This document shows positions 34,570 through 41,280 of a DNA stretch of 64,000 bases, piece after piece. The stretch comes from Phycisphaerae bacterium (GTDB lineage Bacteria; Planctomycetota; Phycisphaerae; UBA1845; PWPN01). Each line of letters begins with the position of its first letter. Positions within the stretch are counted from its first letter, which is position 1. The stretch covers positions 1-64,000 of the forward strand of contig JAGNEZ010000019.1 in assembly GCA_018003015.1 (NCBI GenBank), read 5' to 3'. The notes beneath the pieces were generated by a model. That model did no database searches and had not been told where the DNA came from. It saw nothing but the letters and a program-made list of their open reading frames with translations. A program made the translations under genes and the position numbers.

Positions 34570-35994
34570 ATGCGCGCGATGGCCGAAATGACGTTGAGCG
34601 ATCGGGCAACCGATTTCATCAACGATGACACCCTACACTACCTGTTGGACACCCGTCGTCCAGATCCGGTGCACGTCCGCGAGCTGATCGCCAAGAGCCT
34701 GTCCAAACAGCCCTTGACCGTCGACGAAACCGCGGTCTTGCTGAACGCCTCTGACCCGGAACTGACCGAGCAGATCTTCGAGACCGCACGGCAACTCAAA
34801 CGCGATGTGTACGGCAACCGCATCGTGCTCTTTGCCCCCCTGTACATCGGCAACGACTGCGTGAACGACTGCGCTTACTGTGCATTCAAACGATCCAACC
34901 GCGAGGTCGTTCGGCGATCACTGGATCACTCCGAGATCCGCGCCCAGGTCGAGGCCCTGGAACGAAAGGGACACAAGCGGCTCATTCTGGTCTTCGGCGA
35001 ACACCCCCGCTACAACGCCGATTTCATCGCCGAGTGCGTCCGGCTGGTCTATGAGATCCGCGTGGGCCACGGCGAGATACGCCGGGTCAACATCAACGCC
35101 GCCCCGATGGACGTGCCCGGTTTTCGCACCATCAAGAACTCGGGGATCGGCACCTACCAGATCTTCCAGGAGACCTATCACCACGGGACATACGCCCGCC
35201 TGCATCCGGCCTCGACCCGCAAGGGCGACTACCTCTACCGCCTCGATGGGCTCAGCCGGGCGATGGAAGCGGGGATCGATGACGTCGGAATCGGGGCCCT
35301 GTTCGGCCTGTACGACTGGCGGTTCGAAGTGATGGGCCTGGTCACTCATGCGCTTCATCTGCAGCACACCTACAGCGTCGGGCCGCATACCATCAGCTTC
35401 CCTCGTCTCCGCCCGGCCGCCGGCGTCGCCCTGGATTCACCCTGGCTGGTCAGCGACCATGACTTCAAACGGGCGATCGCCATCCTGCGCCTGTCCGTGC
35501 CTTACACCGGAATGATCCTGACCGCCCGCGAATCACCGGCTTTTCGCCAGGAGGCCCTGGGATTCGGCGTGTCGCAGATCGACGCCGGATCGCGGATCGA
35601 GCTCGGAGGCTATACCGAGGCGGGCGATACCCAGTGCATGGAACGCGAGCAATTCGAGCTCGGCGACATCCGGCCGCTGGACCAAGTCATGCGTGAGCTG
35701 CTGCTCGACGGCTACCTCCCCAGCTTCTGCACCTCGTGCTATCGCCTGGGCCGAACCGGCGAGCACTTCATGGAATTCGCCATCCCGGGCTTCATCCAGC
35801 GCTTCTGCACCCCGAACGCCCTGACCACGCTGATGGAGTTCCTGGTGGACTACGCCACCCCGGAGACCAGGGCCGCCGGCGAGAAGGCGGTCGCCGCCGA
35901 GATCGCGAAGATGCCCGAAGGCAAGGTGAAGAAGCAGCTGATGGAAGCCATCGGCCGGATCGGCAAGAGCGACGAACGCGATCTTTACTTCTAG
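34570..35994 (+). CDS. hydG: H-cluster maturase HydG (tyrosine lyase, radical SAM)
   Basis: The 474-residue product has the radical-SAM cluster motif CVNDCAYCAF (C97, C101, C104) and, near the C-terminus, FCTSCYRLGRTGEHFM with a further Cys in IQRFCTPN, the site of the second, dangler-iron Fe-S cluster. HydG splits tyrosine to give CO and cyanide bound to iron. MINV-type start choice: ATG 34570 has GGAGG 8 bases upstream, while the frame extends upstream without a better start. Length is normal for HydG. It is the last gene of the closely packed part of the operon. Confidence 0.94.
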   Translation: MRAMAEMTLSDRATDFINDDTLHYLLDTRRPDPVHVRELIAKSLSKQPLTVDETAVLLNASDPELTEQIFETARQLKRDVYGNRIVLFAPLYIGNDCVNDCAYCAFKRSNREVVRRSLDHSEIRAQVEALERKGHKRLILVFGEHPRYNADFIAECVRLVYEIRVGHGEIRRVNINAAPMDVPGFRTIKNSGIGTYQIFQETYHHGTYARLHPASTRKGDYLYRLDGLSRAMEAGIDDVGIGALFGLYDWRFEVMGLVTHALHLQHTYSVGPHTISFPRLRPAAGVALDSPWLVSDHDFKRAIAILRLSVPYTGMILTARESPAFRQEALGFGVSQIDAGSRIELGGYTEAGDTQCMEREQFELGDIRPLDQVMRELLLDGYLPSFCTSCYRLGRTGEHFMEFAIPGFIQRFCTPNALTTLMEFLVDYATPETRAAGEKAVAAEIAKMPEGKVKKQLMEAIGRIGKSDERDLYF

Positions 35995-35995
35995 C

Positions 35996-36049
35996 GCGGG
36001 TGGCCGCGCTGTCCACACCGCGGGATGTGCCACCGGCGCTTCGCCGGTG
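35996..36049 (+). promoter_or_regulatory. Two tandem hairpins between hydG and aspA
   Basis: The first hairpin pairs GCGGGTGG (35996-36003) with CCACACCGC (36013-36021, one bulged A). The second is a perfect 8-base stem, CACCGGCG with CGCCGGTG at 36031-36049, and a CTT loop. No T-run follows, so it is not a clear intrinsic terminator. It may stabilise the upstream mRNA, partly terminate, or be a dispersed palindromic repeat. Confidence 0.5.
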
Positions 36050-36076
36050 TGACCCGGGTTCGACCGTGGATGACGT

Positions 36077-37489
36077 ATGACGTCGTATCGCACCGAGCAC
36101 GACCTCCTGGGCCCTCGCGACGTGCCCGCAAACGCCCTGCATGGCATCCACACCGAGCGGGCCCTCGAGAACTTCCCGCTGACACGCCGGCCAATTCGCC
36201 CGCCGCTAATTCACGCCTACGGGGCGGTCAAGCTGGCCTGTGTCCGGGCCAACCAGGAACTCGGCCGGTGGGATGCCCCCAAGGCCGCGGCCATCGCGGC
36301 GGCATGTGCCGAAATGACCGAGGGCCGACTCGACGAACACATCGTGGTCGATGCCCTGCAGGGCGGCGCCGGCACCTCGACTAACATGAACGTCAACGAG
36401 GTCCTGGCCAACCGGGCCCTGCAACTGCTCCACCGGCCGCTGGGCGATTACCGCACCGTCAGCCCGCTCGACGACCTCAACCTCCACCAGTCGACCAACG
36501 ATACCTTCCCGACCGCCCTCAAGGTGGCCGCCATCAGGGAGCTTCGCCTGCTGGAACGCGAGGTGGTCGGGCTGATGGAGGCATTTCAGTGCAAAGAGAA
36601 GCAGTTTGCTCATATCGTGAAAGTGGGGCGAACGCAACTTCAGGACGCAGTGCTGACCACCTTGGGCCGGGAGATGTCCGCCTACGCCGAGGCCTTCGCC
36701 CGCGACCGCTGGCGGATCTACAAGTGCGAAGAACGACTTCGCGTGGTCAATCTGGGCGGCACGGCCATCGGTACCGGGCTCTCGGCCCCCCGGCAGTACA
36801 TCTTCCGGGCGGTGGAGCACCTTCGCGAGATCACCGGCCTCGGCCTCGCTCGCGCGGAGAACCTGATCGAGGCCACGCAGAACACCGACGCCTTCGTCGA
36901 GGTCAGCGGCATTCTCAAGGCCCATGCCAGCAACCTGCTCAAGGTGGCAACGGATCTGCGACTCCTGTCGTCCGGCCCGGAAGCGGGGCTGGGCGAGCTT
37001 CGACTGCCTCCCCGCCAGGCAGGCTCCTCCATCATGCCCAGCAAGGTCAACCCGGTCATCCCCGAGGCCGTCTCGCAGGCCGCGATCGTGGTCATGGCCA
37101 ACGATCAGACCATCACTCAGGCATGCTCGATGGGCAACTTGGAACTCAATGCGTTCCTGCCGTTGATCGCCGACGCTCTGCTGGGTAGCCTCTCGCTGAT
37201 GGCCAGAGCCTGCAGTACCTTTCGCTGGCACTGCATCGATGGACTGGAGGCCGACGAACAGCGCTGTCGAAGACATGTCGAGGGCACGACGGCCAGCGCA
37301 ACCGCTCTGGTGGAACGACTCGGTTACGAGGCCGCATCGGAACTCGCGGCGGCCACCGGAAAGGACGGCAAGACCATTCGCCAGATCGTCCTCGAACGCG
37401 GCTTGCTCACCGCCGAGGAGTACGATGAGCTGTTGTCGGCCGAGGCCGTGACCCGGTTGGGCTCACCACGTAAACCGGAGAAATCGTGA
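36077..37489 (+). CDS. aspA: Aspartate ammonia-lyase
   Basis: The 470-residue enzyme belongs to the fumarase/aspartase superfamily: GGAGTSTNMNVNEVLANRA, LHQSTNDTFPTA, VGRTQLQDAV and the catalytic signature GSSIMPSKVNPVIPE. It converts aspartate to fumarate and ammonia. An early gap of 82 bases with hairpins separates it from hydG, and hydF follows 166 bases later. Its placement among the maturases is notable, since aspA is found next to hyd genes in other anaerobes, and a link to ammonia for the bridging amine of the H-cluster has been discussed. Here that link is only inferred from position; a catabolic role is the alternative. Confidence 0.9.
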   Translation: MTSYRTEHDLLGPRDVPANALHGIHTERALENFPLTRRPIRPPLIHAYGAVKLACVRANQELGRWDAPKAAAIAAACAEMTEGRLDEHIVVDALQGGAGTSTNMNVNEVLANRALQLLHRPLGDYRTVSPLDDLNLHQSTNDTFPTALKVAAIRELRLLEREVVGLMEAFQCKEKQFAHIVKVGRTQLQDAVLTTLGREMSAYAEAFARDRWRIYKCEERLRVVNLGGTAIGTGLSAPRQYIFRAVEHLREITGLGLARAENLIEATQNTDAFVEVSGILKAHASNLLKVATDLRLLSSGPEAGLGELRLPPRQAGSSIMPSKVNPVIPEAVSQAAIVVMANDQTITQACSMGNLELNAFLPLIADALLGSLSLMARACSTFRWHCIDGLEADEQRCRRHVEGTTASATALVERLGYEAASELAAATGKDGKTIRQIVLERGLLTAEEYDELLSAEAVTRLGSPRKPEKS

Positions 37490-37569
37490 TCGGGATGACG
37501 GGCGCCGCGACACTCCCTAGCCCGCCACTATTGGGTTTAAGGCTGGTACCAGGAATTAATAGATACTCA

Positions 37570-37646
37570 CTGAATCCTGACCGCCGACTACTGATCTGTC
37601 AATGCTGACTGCTGACCGCTGAATGTTGATCGCTCAATGCTGAAAG
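37570..37646 (+). repeat. Eleven tandem heptanucleotide repeats before hydF
   Basis: Eleven consecutive 7-base units span 37570-37646. Seven begin CTGA, and all eleven have A at position 4: for example CTGACCG, CTGACTG, CTGAATG, TTGATCG, CTCAATG, CTGAAAG. The array ends 9 bases before the hydF ATG. It resembles the short tandemly repeated heptamers known from other bacteria. Confidence 0.8.
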
Positions 37647-37655
37647 TCCTCTTCC

Positions 37656-38894
37656 ATGACCAATACCCCTAAAGGCATCCGTCTTCACATCGGCTTGTTC
37701 GGCCGACGAAATGTCGGCAAATCGTCGCTGCTCAACGCCCTCACCCGGCAGTACGTGTCCATCGTCTCGGAGGTGGCCGGCACCACCACCGACCCTGTGG
37801 AAAAACCGATGGAACTGCTGCCCGTCGGCCCCGTCCTGTTCATCGACACGGCCGGGATCGACGACGTCGGCGCGCTGGGCGAGATGCGCATCCGGCGGAC
37901 CCGGGAGGTGTTCGACCGCACCGACGTCGGCATCATCGTGTGCGAATCCGGCGTATGGGGCGAATTCGAGGAGGTGATCCTAAACGAGTTGGCCGGCAGA
38001 TCGGTGCCCGCCCTCGTCGTCTTCAACAAGGTCGATCGGGCCGAGCCCCAAGCGAGCGTGCTGGACGCACTCCAGACCCGGCGGGTTCCGTTTGTCCGGA
38101 CAGCCGCGGCCAAGGGCAACGGCGTCCTCGATCTCCGCCAGGCCCTGATCAACGCCGCGCCCGAGGAGTTCATCAATACCCCTTCGATTCTGGGCGACCT
38201 GGTACCGGCCGGAGAACTGGTCGTGCTGGTCGTGCCCATCGATATGGAGGCCCCCAAGGGCCGGCTCATCCTGCCCCAGGTCCAGAGCATCCGGGACACA
38301 TTGGACAACGACGCCTGTTGCATGGTGGTCAAGGAACGCGAACTACGCGATGCCCTCGGGCGCCTGAACCGCCCGCCGGCCCTCGTGGTCACCGATTCCC
38401 AGGCATTCCTCAAGGTGGCCGCGGATACACCGAACACCGTCCCGCTCACCTCGTTCTCCATTCTGTTCGCTCGCTACAAGGGCGACCTGGCCGAGTTCAC
38501 CCGCGGGGCACTGGCCATCGAGCAGCTTCGACCCGGCGACCGGGTGCTGATCGCCGAATCCTGCTCACACCACCCGATCGGCGAGGACATCGGCCGGGTC
38601 AAGATTCCCCGCTGGCTCACCCAGTACGTGGGCGGCAAACTCGAGATCACCCATGTGCAGGGTCACGACTTCCCCGCTGACCTCGCTTCCTACCGCTTGG
38701 TCGTCCATTGCGGCGCCTGCATGACCAACCGCCGCGAAGTCCTGACCCGCATCCTGCGATGCCGCGAAGCCCAGGTGCCGGTCACCAATTACGGCATGGC
38801 CATCGCCTATTCGCTGGGTATCTTCGAGCGCGCCCTGAACATGTTCCCGGCGGCCATGGACGTGTTCCGCCAGTACCGTTCTGCACGCCGCTAG
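37656..38894 (+). CDS. hydF: H-cluster maturation GTPase HydF
   Basis: The 412-residue protein has a GTPase domain with G1 GRRNVGKSS (16-24), VAGTTTDP, DTAGIDD and VVFNKVDR, a middle dimerisation domain, and a C-terminal Fe-S domain with ESCSHHPIGED and VVHCGACMTNR, matching the HydF C-x-H...H-C-x2-C cluster ligands. HydF is the scaffold on which the diiron site is built and handed to HydA. It completes the set of three maturases in this locus. No strong ribosome site precedes ATG 37656; the heptamer repeat fills the space upstream. It ends 36 bases from a convergent gene. Confidence 0.94.
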   Translation: MTNTPKGIRLHIGLFGRRNVGKSSLLNALTRQYVSIVSEVAGTTTDPVEKPMELLPVGPVLFIDTAGIDDVGALGEMRIRRTREVFDRTDVGIIVCESGVWGEFEEVILNELAGRSVPALVVFNKVDRAEPQASVLDALQTRRVPFVRTAAAKGNGVLDLRQALINAAPEEFINTPSILGDLVPAGELVVLVVPIDMEAPKGRLILPQVQSIRDTLDNDACCMVVKERELRDALGRLNRPPALVVTDSQAFLKVAADTPNTVPLTSFSILFARYKGDLAEFTRGALAIEQLRPGDRVLIAESCSHHPIGEDIGRVKIPRWLTQYVGGKLEITHVQGHDFPADLASYRLVVHCGACMTNRREVLTRILRCREAQVPVTNYGMAIAYSLGIFERALNMFPAAMDVFRQYRSARR

Positions 38895-38930
38895 AATCAA
38901 GAGACGATCCCTGGAGGAGTGCAGATCCTC

Positions 38931-40220
38931 TCACTTGACCGTTCGGGGCGCCGTCGCACCGTCCGCTTTCGCGCCCGCGCCGGTTACCGCGGGTCGCGAC
39001 GTCGCCGCCGACCTGATGGTGAGCAGCATGCCTTGCCCCGGTGCCAGCCATCCTTGCTCCCCCGCGAACGGCTGCGGCTGACCGGTCTGGGCGTTGATCT
39101 GCGTGATCGCCCCGCCGGCCTTGAACTTGAGCGAGAAACACACCGAGCGCTTGAGGCTCTTGTTGACCACCAGCACGTACGGCCGATCCTCCGGGCCGAC
39201 AAACTCCCCCACCACGAACGACCCGCCGGAAAGCCCGCCAAGATGAACCGCCGTGTCGATGCCCCTGCACTCCTTGGGCACGTCCGGGTGATGAAAGACG
39301 TTGACGTGCTTCAGGGCGAGGTACGTCGGTCCCAGCCGGTGAACCTCCATGTTGACCCTCCGGAGCATGGACCAGGTGGCGGTCTTCTGACCGAAATGGT
39401 CAATGGGGGCAAGGCGGAAGTTGCCGACCGGCGCGGAGAAGTAGGTGAACCAGCTGATTCCCCGGCCGCCGTAGGCCAGCGTCGTGTAGGCCTGGAAGCG
39501 CAGGCCCGCGTCGGAGGGTTCCGCGAAGTCCAGACAGCCGGTGGACATGACGACGTTCCAGAAGGGTATCTTGTGCCGCAGGGCCGCCTCGCGCACAATC
39601 TCGAGATTCTGGAAGTAGCCATCGCGCAGTGAGCCGTCTTCCATCAGTGCATAGTGGTCGTAGCTGATGTAAGGCAGCTTCACCGTGTTGATGAAGGTCT
39701 CCAGGTATCGGACGTAGCTGCCGACGCCCAATTGGTCGGCATTGGCGTAGGTCGGGAACAGATTCACATAACTGATCTTGCCCGGTGAGATCGCGTTGAA
39801 CGCCGCCGCCCACCGGGCCAGCGCGGCAAAACTCCTGGCGTTCGGCTCGTCCGCCAAATAGAAGCCGAACACGGCCGGATGAGCGGCCACCTTGTCCGCC
39901 AGTTCGCCGGCTCGCTTCTTCACGTCGGCCTCGGTCAGCGTGGCGTCAAGCACCACGGGCACGCCCGAATCGTGAACGATGGCCTTGAGTCCAGCCGCCG
40001 CCACCTCGTCCAACTGGTCGGGTTGCACAAAACCCGCCAGGTTGAAGCCGCATTCACGCATCTCCTCGAAAGTGGCGCGATCCCCGGAACTCCGGTTCCA
40101 GGCCAGGAGGGCAAACTGCTCGGGCGCGAGCATGGCCTCCTTGGCCAGCAGGGCCGGACCCGGGCACGCCAGGCCAAACACCACCATGTGACGGAGAACT
40201 CGAGAAGCCTGTGTACTCAT
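38931..40220 (-). CDS. Secreted TIM-barrel protein, glycoside hydrolase-like
   Basis: The 429-residue product starts at ATG 40220 with a strong AGGAGGAAT ribosome site and overlaps the upstream gene's stop as ATGA. Residues 1-25 form a signal peptide. The following region has barrel-like strands: FNLAGFVQPDQLDE, VFGFYLADEPNAR (possible acid/base residue in ADEP), YISYDHYALMEDG, IPFWNVVMST and GGRGISWFTYF. A C-terminal beta-rich domain contains YVLVVNKSLKRSVCFSL. This suggests a beta-galactosidase-like (GH42-like clan A) enzyme, but the family cannot be named safely. It belongs to a three-gene minus-strand operon. Confidence 0.65.
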   Translation of the reverse strand: MSTQASRVLRHMVVFGLACPGPALLAKEAMLAPEQFALLAWNRSSGDRATFEEMRECGFNLAGFVQPDQLDEVAAAGLKAIVHDSGVPVVLDATLTEADVKKRAGELADKVAAHPAVFGFYLADEPNARSFAALARWAAAFNAISPGKISYVNLFPTYANADQLGVGSYVRYLETFINTVKLPYISYDHYALMEDGSLRDGYFQNLEIVREAALRHKIPFWNVVMSTGCLDFAEPSDAGLRFQAYTTLAYGGRGISWFTYFSAPVGNFRLAPIDHFGQKTATWSMLRRVNMEVHRLGPTYLALKHVNVFHHPDVPKECRGIDTAVHLGGLSGGSFVVGEFVGPEDRPYVLVVNKSLKRSVCFSLKFKAGGAITQINAQTGQPQPFAGEQGWLAPGQGMLLTIRSAATSRPAVTGAGAKADGATAPRTVK

Positions 40221-41272
40221 CGGTTCGATTCCTCCTGGGCAGTCCTGAACAGCGTGACGATGTTGACGGTCGGCGAAATGCTCTGGATGTTGTGACACGG
40301 GGCGCAGATCCATCGGCCTCTACCGAAAATGGCCCGGTTCTCCCTGACCTCGGCGGCCACCTCGGCCACCGTGCCGAAAGGTAGGGTGTACTGGTTGTCC
40401 ATCGCCCCGTGGAAAACGACCGCTTTCCCGAAATCCCGGACCAGCCCTTCCCGCTCCATGCCCGGACATCGCCATTGAATCGGATTGAGAATCTCGATTC
40501 CGACCTTGTCGATCAGATCCGACAGAAAGGGGCGCGATGCCCCATCGGTGTGGTAGAAGATGTGGCAGCCGAAGGAGCGGGCCAGGTTGGCCATTCTGAC
40601 CTGATTGGGAAGCAGAAAACGGCGGTAGTGATCCAGGCTGATGAGCGGCCCAGTCTGGCTTCCCAGATCCTCGGCCAGAACGAACAAGTCGATTCGTCCG
40701 CGGCCGATCTCCAGCATCCGCCGGTTCCGCTCATAGTAAAACTCGAAAAGGCGACCCAGGATCGCCTCGGCCACATCCGGATTGAGCACCAGGTCCATGA
40801 AGGCCTGCTCCAGGCCACGAAGTTGACCATAGAGCAGGAAGGGCTCATAGTGCCAGGCCATCACCACCCGCCGTCCGGCATTCTCGTCGATCGCCCGGGT
40901 AATCGGGGAATAGTCGAGATCCTCCGGTCGCGGCCAGCGAAAAGCGTGAACCTCGCCCACGGTCTGGGCTCGAGCCAGCGGGTGGTACACCGCCTCATCG
41001 TAGATACCGGTGCCATAATCCACTCTCCGGCGCCGGATCCCCCAGTCGTCGGCTTGCGGGTCGTCAGGATGGTGGCGGCTTCGAGGTTCTGGGCAGACAT
41101 TGCACGGCCGGTCAATCGCCAATTCCTGCCACAGACTCTCGTCGTCAGGACAGTCGAGTTCTCTCTTGAATCGGGTGTGGAACTCGTCCGTTGCCCAGTA
41201 GTCGGTTACGATCCGGTCACTCTCGCCACCGGCCAGCAGGGCCAGCCATCGCTCGCGGGGCGTCATCGGCAT
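40217..41272 (-). CDS. Uroporphyrinogen decarboxylase (URO-D) family-like protein
   Basis: The 351-residue product begins MPMTPRERWLALLAGGESD, the URO-D/methyltransferase MtaA-type opening, and continues with FVLAEDLGSQTGPLISLDHYRRF, FYHTDGASRPFLSDLID and a late ICAPCHNIQSISP, all positions conserved in the superfamily. True HemE has different substrate residues and a heme gene context. Here it lies between two glycosidase-like genes, a pairing common in planctomycetes, so a methyl- or C1-transfer role in carbohydrate use is possible but unproven. A gap of 8 bases separates it from the upstream gene. Confidence 0.78.
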   Translation of the reverse strand: MPMTPRERWLALLAGGESDRIVTDYWATDEFHTRFKRELDCPDDESLWQELAIDRPCNVCPEPRSRHHPDDPQADDWGIRRRRVDYGTGIYDEAVYHPLARAQTVGEVHAFRWPRPEDLDYSPITRAIDENAGRRVVMAWHYEPFLLYGQLRGLEQAFMDLVLNPDVAEAILGRLFEFYYERNRRMLEIGRGRIDLFVLAEDLGSQTGPLISLDHYRRFLLPNQVRMANLARSFGCHIFYHTDGASRPFLSDLIDKVGIEILNPIQWRCPGMEREGLVRDFGKAVVFHGAMDNQYTLPFGTVAEVAAEVRENRAIFGRGRWICAPCHNIQSISPTVNIVTLFRTAQEESNR

Positions 41273-41280
41273 GGTCGCGC

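Noticed and set aside
40220-40240. T-loop-like GGTTCGATTCC suggesting a tRNA
   Set aside because: The flanking bases do not form a T-stem or acceptor stem; on the minus strand the sequence is the ribosome site of the barrel protein.
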